Shown here: positions 52,338 through 61,529 of the stretch, in pieces
How positions within the stretch are numbered: position 1 is the stretch's first letter
How the letters are laid out: every line of letters begins with the position of its first letter
Source: Bin5 sp965116395
GTDB lineage: Bacteria; Chloroflexota; Anaerolineae; Caldilineales; Caldilineaceae
Reading direction: 5' to 3'
DNA length: 64,000 nucleotides
NCBI GenBank assembly: GCA_965116395.1
Contig: OZ220684.1
Location: 5,084,001-5,148,000, forward strand
Position numbers and translations under genes: made by a program
The notes under the pieces: model-generated
Databases searched by the model: none
Seen by the model: the letters and a program-made list of their open reading frames with translations, nothing else
Told to the model about the DNA's origin: nothing

Positions 52338-52387
52338 TTTGACACTCACCCAGCGTTTTTGACATTCACCGAGCGTTATAGTATCTT
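52338..52387 (+). promoter_or_regulatory. Tandem 20-bp direct repeat with embedded promoter before the sugar ABC operon
   Basis: Two adjacent 20-bp units, 52338-52357 and 52358-52377, follow TTTGACAYTCACCSAGCGTT and differ at two positions. The second unit holds a perfect TTGACA (52359-52364), with TATCTT (52382-52387) 17 bp later as the -10. Repeats of this kind overlapping -35 are typical operator sites. They lie 94 bp upstream of the permease start and might also serve the divergent aminotransferase gene. Confidence 0.6.
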
Positions 52388-52480
52388 CCCGTCCATCCAC
52401 ACCTTTGATTCGGCTTAGGGTCTCTTCAAGCCTAGATCCCCACTGTGCTCCTTCTATCCTGGTTGAAATTGGAGCGGTTG

Positions 52481-53434
52481 ATGGCGACCTTTCAGGAAAA
52501 CATTGCCACTATATCTACGCGAAAGCAGAAAAAGAATTGGTATCATCTGAACGGGGAGGAGCGGCTGGCGTGGTTGCTGGTCTTGCCCTGGATCATTGGA
52601 TTCCTTGCTTTTCAACTGGGGCCGATGCTGGCTTCGCTGGGTCTTTCCCTGACAGAATGGCGCATGTTCACGCCGCCAAAGTTCATCGGGCTGGGCAATT
52701 ACATTGAGATGGCCACCGATGATCCCAACTTTTTTCAGGCATTCAAGGTAACCACAATATACTCCGTAACTTCCGTGCCCTTACGCATCATGCTGGGCGT
52801 CTTGGTGGCACTGCTTTTGAACGCCAAAGTACGGGGTTTGGCATTCATTCGCACCGTGTACTATCTGCCGGCAACGGTTAGCGGCGTCGCGGTGGCGATG
52901 GTGTGGCTACTGATTCTCAACGGTGATTTTGGGCTATTGAACCGCGCACTCAGTCTCATTGGTATTGAGGGACCCTACTGGCTGACGGACACTCGTACCG
53001 TGCTGGCCTCCTTTGTATTGATGAGTCTTTGGGGCGTCGGCGCCGGCATCATCATCTATTTGGCTGGTCTGCAAGGTGTGCCGAACGAACTCTATGAAGC
53101 CGCCGAGGTCGATGGGGCCAGCGATTGGGTGCAGTTTTGGAAGATCACTCTGCCGATGATTTCACCTGTTCTCTTTTTTCAACTGGTCATCGGCATGATT
53201 GACGCGCTGCAGGAGTTCGCCGGCCCGTTCATCATGACGCAGGGCGGCCCCGGAAATGCCAGCCTGTTTGTCATGCTGTATTTGTTCAGAAACGGCTTTG
53301 AGTTTTTCCGAATGGGCTATGCATCCGGGTTGGCCTGGGTATTGTTCGTCTACATCATGGTGTTGACCTTGCTGATTATCCGCTCTTCCGCGGTCTGGGT
53401 CTACTACGAAGGCGAAGTGAGGGAAGCTGAATAA
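52481..53434 (+). CDS. Sugar ABC transporter permease (MalF/UgpA type)
   Basis: A 317-residue permease with six membrane segments and the EAA loop YEAAEVDGASDWVQFWKITLP. MalF-type first segment: LAWLLVLPWIIGFLAF. GGAG lies six bases before the ATG at 52481. It forms one operon with the next permease (stop and start overlap in TAATGG) and the solute-binding protein. No ATPase is in the window; such importers often share a common MsmX/UgpC-like ATPase. Confidence 0.9.
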   Translation: MATFQENIATISTRKQKKNWYHLNGEERLAWLLVLPWIIGFLAFQLGPMLASLGLSLTEWRMFTPPKFIGLGNYIEMATDDPNFFQAFKVTTIYSVTSVPLRIMLGVLVALLLNAKVRGLAFIRTVYYLPATVSGVAVAMVWLLILNGDFGLLNRALSLIGIEGPYWLTDTRTVLASFVLMSLWGVGAGIIIYLAGLQGVPNELYEAAEVDGASDWVQFWKITLPMISPVLFFQLVIGMIDALQEFAGPFIMTQGGPGNASLFVMLYLFRNGFEFFRMGYASGLAWVLFVYIMVLTLLIIRSSAVWVYYEGEVREAE

Positions 53435-54294
53435 TGGTCCTGCGATACATTCGCGAGAGCCAGCGCCGCAGCCTTGCTTTCAAGATGTCGTTTATCTATA
53501 CCATCCTGGTGATCGGCATGGTGGTTGTTCTGATGCCATTTCTGTGGATGGTCTCCACTTCTCTGAAGACGCCCGCGGCTGTCTTTAAGATTCCGACTGT
53601 ATGGATCCCTAATCCGATAGTCTGGGCGAACTATCCTAACGCGTTGACCATTCTGCCTTTTGGGCGCTTCATCCTGAATACGGCCCAGATCACTGCCTTG
53701 GCGGTAGTAGGGGCGACGCTCTCCGGCTCTTTGGCGGCATTTGCTTTTGCCCGATTGCGTTGGCGCGGCCGCAACTTCATGTTTGTAATGGTCCTGACTA
53801 CTCTGATGCTGCCTTTTCAGGTCATAATGATTCCCCAGTTCATTCTGTTTCGTGAACTAAAGTGGCTGGATACCTATCTTCCGCTCGTTGTTCCAGCATT
53901 TTTTGGGGGCAGCGCCTTTAACATCTTCCTGTTGCGGCAGTATTTCATGACCATTTCTCCCGAACTTGACGATGCCGCCATCATCGACGGTTGCAGCCGT
54001 TTCGGTGTCTACTGGCGGATCATTCTTCCCCTGTCAAAGGCCGCATTGATGACGGTCGTCATATTCATCGTGCAGAATCGCTGGCAAAGTTTTCTTGTGC
54101 CTCTCATCTATCTGTTCGACCAGAAAAAGTACACTTTGGCCCTGGGTTTGCGCCTGTTCCAGGACCAATATACTGTCGAATGGGAGATGATGATGGCGGC
54201 GGCAACGGTTACTATGGTTCCGGTGCTGCTTGTCTTTTACTTTGGACAGCGTTTTTTCATTCAAGGTGTCGTGTTTACAGGCGTAAAGGGGTAA
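53434..54294 (+). CDS. Sugar ABC transporter permease (MalG/UgpE type)
   Basis: A 286-residue partner permease. MalG features are the loop MVSTSLKTPAAVFK, FAFARLRWRGRNFMF, and the EAA loop LDDAAIIDGCSRFGVYWRII. Its start overlaps the previous stop, implying translational coupling. The solute-binding lipoprotein follows 59 bp downstream. Confidence 0.9.
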   Translation: MVLRYIRESQRRSLAFKMSFIYTILVIGMVVVLMPFLWMVSTSLKTPAAVFKIPTVWIPNPIVWANYPNALTILPFGRFILNTAQITALAVVGATLSGSLAAFAFARLRWRGRNFMFVMVLTTLMLPFQVIMIPQFILFRELKWLDTYLPLVVPAFFGGSAFNIFLLRQYFMTISPELDDAAIIDGCSRFGVYWRIILPLSKAALMTVVIFIVQNRWQSFLVPLIYLFDQKKYTLALGLRLFQDQYTVEWEMMMAAATVTMVPVLLVFYFGQRFFIQGVVFTGVKG

Positions 54295-54353
54295 AGCAGT
54301 TGCAGACAGCAGACTTTCACACTTTTATTCGCTACGATAAAGGAGAGGAAAGA

Positions 54354-55703
54354 ATGTCGAATCAGATTAGCCGTCGAAGATTTCTACGTAACGCGGGACT
54401 GGGTGCTGGTTCTGTGGTGGCGCTAGCCGCTTGCCAGCAGATGCCGGCAGGGTCAGCTGATGGAGAAAGTGGCGCCGGCGCGGGGCAGGCAATGGAGCCG
54501 GTGACGATTACGTCAATGACATGGGCCTGGGGCGACTTGATGGATGAACTGGCGGCAGTATTTGCCGAACAGAATGGTGGCGCAATCAGTGTCGAAGGGC
54601 AACCTCTGGGCTGGGGAGATTATTGGACCAAGCTGAACACGCTCTACGCGTCCGGCTCGCCGCCCGATGCAGCGTGGACACATACTGCCTGGGTGCGGCC
54701 CCACGCCGTGCTTGGAGTGATCGAAGACCTGAATCCCCGCATTGACGCTACGCCTGAATTCCCCGATGACTGGTACAGTTCGGTGTGGGGACTGTTTACT
54801 TTCGAGGGCGGTCAGTACGGCAGTAGTTGGGATGTGGGCGTGCAGGGCATTTGGTACAACCGCAATCTTCATGAAGAGGCTGGACTGTCAGGACCTGGTG
54901 TAGGTACAACATATGCCGACTTGTTGGAGTCCAGTCTGACCTTGACAACGGACCGAGGCGGGAACCACCCCCAGGATGACGGATTCAACAAGCGGGAGGT
55001 GACAGTCTGGGGAATGTCAAACATGGTGGACAATTGGGTCAATGAGATTCGCCCGCAGGCGGTTGCGTGGGGAACGGACATCTTTAACGAAGACGAAACC
55101 GAGTGTATCGTCAACTCTGAAGCAACAATGGAGTTTCTCAACTGGTATCTGGACGCCATTCAGACCCACAATGTTCATCCTTCGGCCGACTTGATCGAGG
55201 GTTTGGGCAATTTGTTCGTGTCGGGCAGTTCGGCCATGCTTTCGTCCTTCCCCGGCATCATCGACCAATTCGACGGTTCATTCGTGTGGGAGATCTCGCC
55301 GTACCCGATGGGAGGCCCCAACGGCATTCACACTCTCAATGTCGGCGGGTCCGCGTTTTCCATTCCCAGCGAGAGCCCGCACCCTGAAGAGGCGTGGGAG
55401 TGGGTTAAGTTTAACGCGACCGACGAGGCACACAGCTACTGGGCAAAGAGGGGCATCATCAACGCCCGCCGCTCGACGTCCAAGTACGTGCTGGATCAGA
55501 TCGACGTGCCCGATACATTTGTAGAGTTCTACATGGACCGCATCGACGAATTTGGTGTGCCGGTGTGGCAACACAAGAGCCGGGCGCAGATCAACACGGC
55601 GCTTACGTCCGCGTTTGAGTTGGTCTGGCTGGGCGACCGCACAGTCGAGGAAGCCGCCAACGCGGTCAAGCCAGAGGTAGATGAACTGTTGGCCGACGCT
55701 TGA
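54354..55703 (+). CDS. Tat-exported sugar-binding lipoprotein of an ABC importer
   Basis: A 449-residue family 1 extracellular solute-binding protein. The signal peptide carries a Tat motif (SRRRFLRN) and a lipobox ALAAC. The mature part shows WTKLNTLYASGSPPDAAW, QMPAGSADG linker and LGNLFVSGSSAMLSSFPG, typical of the family. AGGAG precedes the ATG. The operon probably imports an oligosaccharide. The frame is open upstream to 53991 but that part overlaps the permease gene. Confidence 0.9.
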   Translation: MSNQISRRRFLRNAGLGAGSVVALAACQQMPAGSADGESGAGAGQAMEPVTITSMTWAWGDLMDELAAVFAEQNGGAISVEGQPLGWGDYWTKLNTLYASGSPPDAAWTHTAWVRPHAVLGVIEDLNPRIDATPEFPDDWYSSVWGLFTFEGGQYGSSWDVGVQGIWYNRNLHEEAGLSGPGVGTTYADLLESSLTLTTDRGGNHPQDDGFNKREVTVWGMSNMVDNWVNEIRPQAVAWGTDIFNEDETECIVNSEATMEFLNWYLDAIQTHNVHPSADLIEGLGNLFVSGSSAMLSSFPGIIDQFDGSFVWEISPYPMGGPNGIHTLNVGGSAFSIPSESPHPEEAWEWVKFNATDEAHSYWAKRGIINARRSTSKYVLDQIDVPDTFVEFYMDRIDEFGVPVWQHKSRAQINTALTSAFELVWLGDRTVEEAANAVKPEVDELLADA

Positions 55704-55783
55704 TCCTGGCCGCGAATCTTAGCCTGGCCGCAGTCGGAACGTTGGAGGGAAGCCGTTCCTTATGCGATTGACAGAGCAGCAAT

Positions 55784-55855
55784 TCTGCAAACCAGTTTGA
55801 GTCTGGTTGCAGAAAAACATCCTCGCCCCCTTACAGTCCACACTGCTTGGGGGCG
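55784..55855 (+). terminator. Two hairpins after the sugar ABC operon
   Basis: The first stem pairs TCTGCAAACCAG (55784-55795) with CTGGTTGCAGA (55803-55813) with a one-base bulge. The second pairs CGCCCCC (55824-55830) with GGGGGCG (55849-55855), followed by CTTTCTT. The second is a plausible terminator before the sulfatase gene. Confidence 0.55.
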
Positions 55856-55882
55856 CTTTCTTAACATAGATGAGGCCTAGCC

Positions 55883-57295
55883 ATGACCGAATACCGCCGT
55901 CCCAATGTTCTGCTGATCATGGCCGATGATCACGCGCCGGCCGCGTTTTCCACATACGGCAGCAAGCTGAACAGTACGCCCAACCTCGACAGAATCGCTG
56001 CCGAAGGACTGCGGCTGGACCGCTGTTTCTGCACGAATGCCATCTGCACGCCGGCACGGGGGTCCGTTCACACGGGAAAATACAGCCATACAACAGGCAT
56101 AAAGACCCTTTCCGATGTCATTGACCAGACGCAGGAGACGACGGTTGGGATGCTGCTGAATGATGCCGGCTACCAGACCGCGTTCGTGGGCAAATGGCAT
56201 CTGGGGCACGGCGGCCATAGCGACCCCGCCGGATACGACTTCTGGAGTGTCCTGCCAGGACAGGGAAAATACTACGACCCTGAACTGACTGAGATGGGCG
56301 AGCCGATCACCGAGAGCGGATATGTGACCGACGTCTTAACCGATAAGGCGCTCGGTTGGCTGGCGAATCGGGACACCGAGCGCCCATTCTTTCTGGTTTG
56401 CGCCCACAAGGCACCTCACGATCCCTTCCAACCCAATCCCAAGGACAGGGTGCTGTTTGCGGACGACCCCATTCCAGAGCCTGCCACATTTCACGACAGC
56501 TACGAAAATCGGGCGGCTGCGGCCAGCATGGCGACGGAAAAGGTCGAGCTGATGCATTTGAAGAATCACGTTCCCGACCCTGTTCCCGCCGGGCTGTCTG
56601 CCGAGGAGCAGAAGGCGTGGAACTATCAGAGCTTCATGCGCAACTACTTGCGGTGCGTGGCCTCAATCGACGAGAATGCAGGCCGACTGCTGGACTTCCT
56701 GGACGAGAACGAGCTGACGGACGACACGATTGTCATCTACACATCGGATCACGGATTCTTTTTGGGCGATCACGGTTGGTACGACAAACGGTTCATGTAC
56801 GAAGAGTCGATTCGCATTCCTTTCCTGATGCGCTACCCGCGCGCCATTCACGCAGGAACAGTGAGCGATCGTATCGCACTCAATGTAGACTTTGCGCCGA
56901 CCATATTGGACTACGCTGGCGCGGCTGTTCCTCAGGACATGCAGGGGCGAAGCCTGCGCCCGCTCGCTGAAGGGAGTGTGCCGTCAGAATGGCGTACCTC
57001 GATGTACTACCGCTATTGGATGCACCTGGCCCACTTCAACATCCCGGCGCACTACGGAATCCGCACCGAGCGCCATAAGCTGATCCATTACTACGGGGAG
57101 GCACTGGGGAGCGCCGGCGCGATTGATGCGTCTACTGAGCCGGAATGGGAACTGTTCGACCTCGTAGACGATCCGCAGGAGATGGTGAACCTATATGATG
57201 ACCCCGCTAACGCCGAACTGATTGATGAACTCAAGTCCGAGTTGAAGCGGCTACAGATGGAATTGGGCGACGAGCCGCACGAAAAAGTATCGTGA
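55883..57295 (+). CDS. Type I sulfatase
   Basis: A 470-residue arylsulfatase-type enzyme. The formylglycine signature CXPXR is present as CTPARG with Cys55, followed by GKYSHTTG. Metal ligands are in NVLLIMADDH at the N-terminus and in YTSDHGFFLGDHGWYDK. Activation needs a formylglycine-generating enzyme encoded elsewhere. No signal peptide is seen, so it may be cytoplasmic. Adjacent to the sugar importer, it may remove sulfate from imported sulfated glycans. Confidence 0.92.
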   Translation: MTEYRRPNVLLIMADDHAPAAFSTYGSKLNSTPNLDRIAAEGLRLDRCFCTNAICTPARGSVHTGKYSHTTGIKTLSDVIDQTQETTVGMLLNDAGYQTAFVGKWHLGHGGHSDPAGYDFWSVLPGQGKYYDPELTEMGEPITESGYVTDVLTDKALGWLANRDTERPFFLVCAHKAPHDPFQPNPKDRVLFADDPIPEPATFHDSYENRAAAASMATEKVELMHLKNHVPDPVPAGLSAEEQKAWNYQSFMRNYLRCVASIDENAGRLLDFLDENELTDDTIVIYTSDHGFFLGDHGWYDKRFMYEESIRIPFLMRYPRAIHAGTVSDRIALNVDFAPTILDYAGAAVPQDMQGRSLRPLAEGSVPSEWRTSMYYRYWMHLAHFNIPAHYGIRTERHKLIHYYGEALGSAGAIDASTEPEWELFDLVDDPQEMVNLYDDPANAELIDELKSELKRLQMELGDEPHEKVS

Positions 57296-57319
57296 TGGCC
57301 GACAGTACGCCTGGAGATT

Positions 57320-58306
57320 TCAACTGTCAGTGATGTTGGAAGGTTCGGCAGGCAGGCCTTCCTTGAGTCTGTGAAGTTCAACAAGCCCTGTGTCGCGGAT
57401 TCGGGCGAGTTGCGCTATCGAAAGTCCGGCGACGGACTCCTGGACCTCCCTGACTAACTGCGCGACAAGGTCGTCAGTAAGTTTCGGTTCGCCCAGGGTA
57501 CGCCAGCGCGCTTCCTGGGTTGGCCCCAGATGGCGCATGTAGTGGGCGATTCCCTCTGGGCCCCCTGCCAGGTGATAGGTGGTGAATGGTCCCTGCAGCG
57601 CCCAGCGCAGACCTGGGCCCTGGGTTATGACCTCGTCGATGCCTTCCACGGTCGTGATACCCTCGGCCACCAGATGGATCGCCTCGCGGAACAGCGCGGC
57701 GGCAAGCCGGTTGGCGATGTGCCCGTAGGCCTCCTTCTTCATCAGCACCGGGGCCTTGCCGATGGCCAGGTAAAACGCTTGCGCCCAGTCCAACACGTGC
57801 GGCGCGGTCAGCTTGCCGCCGGAAATCTCCACTAGAGGGATCAGATGGGGTGGATTGAAGGGGTGGCCCACGATCACCCTTTGCGGGTATTGGGCCTCTG
57901 CCTGGATGTCTGAGGGGACCATCGCGGTGCTGCTGCTGCTCACGATAACTTGAGGGCCGATTACAGTTTCCAGTTCGCGCAGAGTGTCCCGTTTAATCTC
58001 CAGGCGTTCAGGGACGCTCTCCTGCACAAATTGGGTCTCGGCCAGTTCCCCGCCGATTTGCGCCAGCAATTTAATCCCGCGGGAGTCGGTGGCTGACCGA
58101 AAACCGAGATTCTCAAGCGCGGGCAACATTGCGTCGATGGCGCGTCGCAGTTCCTCTTGATCGCGGACAGGGTCGACGACGGTTACGTCGAGCCCGTTCG
58201 CCAGGAAGCAGGCTGCCCAACTTGCGCCGATTGTGCCGGCCCCGATGACCGCGACTTGATGGACGCGGTCCACGGGTACAAGGGTCTCTGTCTGATTTTC
58301 ATTCAT
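57320..58306 (-). CDS. 3-hydroxyacyl-CoA dehydrogenase-family NAD enzyme
   Basis: A 328-residue dehydrogenase. The Rossmann motif is IGAGTIGASWA, followed by the catalytic SSSSTAM and HPFNPPHLIPLVEISG with the conserved His, and LKKEAYGHIANRLAAA-like residues. Length and sequence resemble L-carnitine or hydroxyacid dehydrogenases of the family (CobW-independent). It converges on the sulfatase, 24 bp apart. The exact substrate is not known. Confidence 0.85.
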   Translation of the reverse strand: MNENQTETLVPVDRVHQVAVIGAGTIGASWAACFLANGLDVTVVDPVRDQEELRRAIDAMLPALENLGFRSATDSRGIKLLAQIGGELAETQFVQESVPERLEIKRDTLRELETVIGPQVIVSSSSTAMVPSDIQAEAQYPQRVIVGHPFNPPHLIPLVEISGGKLTAPHVLDWAQAFYLAIGKAPVLMKKEAYGHIANRLAAALFREAIHLVAEGITTVEGIDEVITQGPGLRWALQGPFTTYHLAGGPEGIAHYMRHLGPTQEARWRTLGEPKLTDDLVAQLVREVQESVAGLSIAQLARIRDTGLVELHRLKEGLPAEPSNITDS

Positions 58307-58357
58307 TTCGTTTTCTCATTTGACGAGCGCGATTTTTGCCTGAGTGTAGCTTCTAAG

Positions 58358-58646
58358 CCACAGTACTTGACCAGCCAGTCATCGGCGGAACCATTCAGGC
58401 TCTTGGTGACGCAACTGGTGTGCAGTCGCCGCCATGCTCGCCAGCCGACACGTTGCGAAGAAGGCACACGCTCGGTGAGGCATGGTTTTGTAGGGGGCGT
58501 TGCGGGGGCGCAGCCCCTGCACAAGGGAGGGCGCTTGCGCCCGACCGCCCAGAACTGCAGTGGTCAGTGATCAGTGGTTAGTGGTTAGTGAAAATCGCTT
58601 TCGCTCGCCTCGTTCATGGTTGCGAATCAGTTGCGGCTGAGTAGTT
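58358..58646. repeat. Structured interspersed repeat, copy 5 (compensatory pair change)
   Basis: Core at 58493-58550. The second hairpin reads GGGCG-CTTG-CGCCC, whereas the other copies have GGCCG-CTTG-CGGCC. The C:G pair of copy 1 (233:242) is replaced by G:C (58531:58540), a compensatory change that preserves the stem. Left flank matches copy 4; right flank matches copy 2. Confidence 0.9.
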
Positions 58647-58752
58647 AACCTGGGTTGGAAAATGTCAAGATGCCGAGATAGCAGGTCTTTGACATGCCGG
58701 GCCAGGGAACGCAATGGAGCCGAGCAGGGCTTGTCCGTGCTGAAAAGGGACA

Positions 58753-60060
58753 CTACAAGGAGGTTAGAAAGTTGCGGAGACGGGCCAGTACTTCTTGCAG
58801 TCCCGGATGGTAGTCGCGCACCAATTGCTCGGCGGTGATCCCCTGGTCGGCCAGCTCGATCATCGTTGCCGCCTTTTGATCAGTCTCCAGGTCGATATAG
58901 CTGGTGGACAGCCGCAAGGACAGCTCTGTGGCCGGTGTGCCGAAGTCTGCGCCGGGGAGAGTTGCAATCTGCCACTCATCCAACAGATGGCGCGCCAGAT
59001 CGACGGAGGTGTGTACGCCGCGGACTGCCAGCGGGTTGCGCCAGTGATCGAAGTTGGGGAACAGATAGAAACCACCCATTGGCTCTGCGCAGGGAACGTC
59101 CAGCTCGCACAGGCCGCGCCAGAGGTGGCGTGTGCGGGCGGCATGCAGTTCCGTGCATCTTGAGATATAGGCACTGAGTTCCGGATCGTCTGCGTAGGCG
59201 GTGATGGCGGCATATTGAATCGGGGCTGAGGCGGTGGACCAGAGTTCGCTGCCTACTTTGGCCGCTGCCTGAAGCAGCTGTTGGCCCCCTTCGCCGGGGG
59301 GCACGATCGCGGTGCCCAGCCGCCAGCCGCCGAGCGAGAGATGCTTGCTTTTGCCGCCGAGCACGACCGTTCCCTCAGGGTAATAGCGGCTGATCGAGAC
59401 ATGTTCGCGACCGAACGCGGTGAGGCCGTAGATTTCGTCCGAAAGTACAAGCACGTTGCCTCGCCGGCAGATGTCAGCGATCTCTTCAAGGAGTTCCGGT
59501 TCCAGCATTTGCCCGGTGGGATTGCTGGGGCTGTTCAGAATGAGAAGATGCTGATCGTGAGGGGAGTTATGCAGGACTCGTTGCAGCCCTGCCGGTTGAA
59601 GGCTGTGGCCGTCCTGGGGGCTGGCAGGGATGCGGAGGACCGGGCGGTTGAACAGTTGTGACTGCGGCTCATAGCTCACCCACGAAGGCGTATGCAGGAT
59701 TGTGGCGCCTGCGACTGCCATCTGGAAAGCGAAAAGGAGGGCCTTGCTGCCTGGAGCGACGATGACCTGGTCGGGGCTGATATCGACCTGCAACTGGCGT
59801 GAGTGAAAGTCTGCGACGGCTTGACGGAGTGCGGGTATGCCGGCGCTGGGCAGATAGCTCTGGCGGGAGGCGTTATCAACCAGCGCGCCGACGATTTTAG
59901 GATGTGCAGGAAAGCGGGATTCGCCAAATCCCAAATGGTAGACGGTTTCGCCGTTGGCCCACATCTGGCGTACGCGTTCGTTGATCAGGAGGGTGGGTGA
60001 GGGAGAAAGCCCGTTGCCTATTGAAGGCGAGAGAGTGAATTTCAAATGCGACCTTCGCAC
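58753..60060 (-). CDS. Class I/II aminotransferase, last gene of the branched-chain amino-acid operon
   Basis: A 435-residue aminotransferase. The PLP-binding region is VVLGGKSKHLSLGGWRLGT, with LVLSDEIYGLTAFG and NSPSNPTGQML upstream and an Arg-containing C-terminal substrate segment LSLRLSTSYID. It starts 17 bp after livF on the same strand, so co-transcription with the importer is likely; imported branched-chain or related amino acids may be its substrates. Confidence 0.85.
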   Translation of the reverse strand: MRRSHLKFTLSPSIGNGLSPSPTLLINERVRQMWANGETVYHLGFGESRFPAHPKIVGALVDNASRQSYLPSAGIPALRQAVADFHSRQLQVDISPDQVIVAPGSKALLFAFQMAVAGATILHTPSWVSYEPQSQLFNRPVLRIPASPQDGHSLQPAGLQRVLHNSPHDQHLLILNSPSNPTGQMLEPELLEEIADICRRGNVLVLSDEIYGLTAFGREHVSISRYYPEGTVVLGGKSKHLSLGGWRLGTAIVPPGEGGQQLLQAAAKVGSELWSTASAPIQYAAITAYADDPELSAYISRCTELHAARTRHLWRGLCELDVPCAEPMGGFYLFPNFDHWRNPLAVRGVHTSVDLARHLLDEWQIATLPGADFGTPATELSLRLSTSYIDLETDQKAATMIELADQGITAEQLVRDYHPGLQEVLARLRNFLTSL

Positions 60061-60077
60061 GTTTCTCGTTGCGAGCT

Positions 60078-60782
60078 CTATCCGACCCAGAAGGCCTTTT
60101 CGAGGTCGGTGAAATCTTCGGCCGGCCCGTGGAATTTATTGCGGCCGAGCTCCAGAACGTAGACATAGTCGGCGATCTTCAGTGCGGACCGAATCTCCTG
60201 GTCGACAAGCAGGATGGTAAGTCCATCGCGATCTCGCAGGTCAACCAGCATCTGGTAAACCTCTTCGGAAAGGAGTTTGGCAAGTCCGGCGGTTGGCTCA
60301 TCCACCAGAATCAGTTTGGGATCAGTCATGAGAGTGCGACCGATTTCAACCATGCGCTGCATGCCACCGGAGAGCTCACCGGCGTTGGATTTGCGCCGAG
60401 GTTTGAGGTCGGGGAAGCGTTCGTAGTTTTCGGCCAGCTTGCGTCTTATGCGATTCTTGTCATTCTTGAATGTCCACGCGCCCAGTTCCAGGTTTTCCTC
60501 AACCGACATGAAGCGGAAGACGCCGGGCTGCTGGGGGATGTAGGAGATCCCCATGTTGATGCGCTCGTGCGTGGGTACGTCGATTATGTCCTGCTCGTTG
60601 AGTCGGATCTGCCCCTCGTTGGGACGGAGAAAGCCATAGATCGCTTTGAGCATGGTGGACTTGCCGACACCGTTGGCACCGAGAATTGTCGTGATTTTGC
60701 CACCCTCGGCATGCAAAGAAACGCCCTGCAGGATGTTCAGGTCACGGTAGTATCCGACGTACAGATCGGTTATTGCCAGCAT
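60078..60782 (-). CDS. livF: Branched-chain amino-acid ABC transporter ATPase LivF
   Basis: A 234-residue ATPase. Walker A is LGANGVGKSTM, the signature is LSGGMQRMVEIGRTLM, Walker B is LILVDEPTAGLA, and the LivF-type start LAITDLYVGYYRDLNILQGV is present. It overlaps livG by one base (stop/start junction) and precedes the aminotransferase. Confidence 0.92.
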   Translation of the reverse strand: MLAITDLYVGYYRDLNILQGVSLHAEGGKITTILGANGVGKSTMLKAIYGFLRPNEGQIRLNEQDIIDVPTHERINMGISYIPQQPGVFRFMSVEENLELGAWTFKNDKNRIRRKLAENYERFPDLKPRRKSNAGELSGGMQRMVEIGRTLMTDPKLILVDEPTAGLAKLLSEEVYQMLVDLRDRDGLTILLVDQEIRSALKIADYVYVLELGRNKFHGPAEDFTDLEKAFWVG

Positions 60783-61507
60783 TACTCTTCATCCTCGCCC
60801 AGGTAGGCCGCCTTTACTACGGGATCTTCCCGGACCATCTCCGGGTCGCCGTCGGCGATCAGGTCTCCATAGTTGAGGACGAGCAGCCTGCGGCTGAGCG
60901 TAAAAATCGTATCCATATCGTGGCTGATAATAATGAATGCTTTGCCCTGCGCATTGATCTCGGTAATGTAACGGTAGATTACTTCCATCAATCGGGGGTG
61001 TACGCCGGCGAATGGCTCATCCAAAATGATCATCTGGGGATCGAGCATCAGCAGGCGGCCCAGCTCCAACAGTTTTTGCTGGCCGCCAGACAGGGCGCGG
61101 GCGTATTCGTTGCGAAGATGAGAAATTGTCAGGAACTCCAGCACTTCCTGCGCTTTCTCTTCAAAGTCACGCTGGCGGGCGGTTGCACGCATAGCCATTG
61201 CGGGGATGAGCAGATTCTCCAGCACTGTCATACGCCGAAAGGCGCGGGTGACTTGAAAGGTTCGGCCCAAGCCGGCTCGGGCGACGCCATAGGGCGGTCG
61301 TGTGTCGATTCTTTCGCCATTCATATAGACGGTGCCGCTGGAGGGCTTAAGCGCGCCGTCCAAAATGTTGGTAAGTGTCGTCTTGCCGGCGCCGTTCGGC
61401 CCGATGAGGCCGATCAGTTCAGGCCCTTCCACGGTGAATGAGACATCCTTGAGTACTTCCAGGCCGCCAAAATTCTTGTAAATGTTATTTGAGGTCAGTC
61501 TTAGCAT
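60782..61507 (-). CDS. livG: Branched-chain amino-acid ABC transporter ATPase LivG
   Basis: A 241-residue ATPase. Walker A is GPNGAGKTTL, the signature is LSGGQQKLLELGRLLM, Walker B is MIILDEPFAGVHP. LivG-type length and C-terminus match. It lies between livM and livF. Confidence 0.92.
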   Translation of the reverse strand: MLRLTSNNIYKNFGGLEVLKDVSFTVEGPELIGLIGPNGAGKTTLTNILDGALKPSSGTVYMNGERIDTRPPYGVARAGLGRTFQVTRAFRRMTVLENLLIPAMAMRATARQRDFEEKAQEVLEFLTISHLRNEYARALSGGQQKLLELGRLLMLDPQMIILDEPFAGVHPRLMEVIYRYITEINAQGKAFIIISHDMDTIFTLSRRLLVLNYGDLIADGDPEMVREDPVVKAAYLGEDEE

Positions 61508-61529
61508 AGCTGCAAACCGCCTGGTAGCG

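Noticed and set aside
53991..54353. In-frame extension upstream of the sugar-binding protein
   Set aside because: It lies inside the MalG-type permease gene in another frame; the Tat signal peptide starts at 54354.
58157..58570. Plus-strand open frame between the hydroxyacyl-CoA dehydrogenase start and repeat copy 5
   Set aside because: It overlaps the dehydrogenase gene and continues into the repeat; composition and lack of a start signal argue against a gene.
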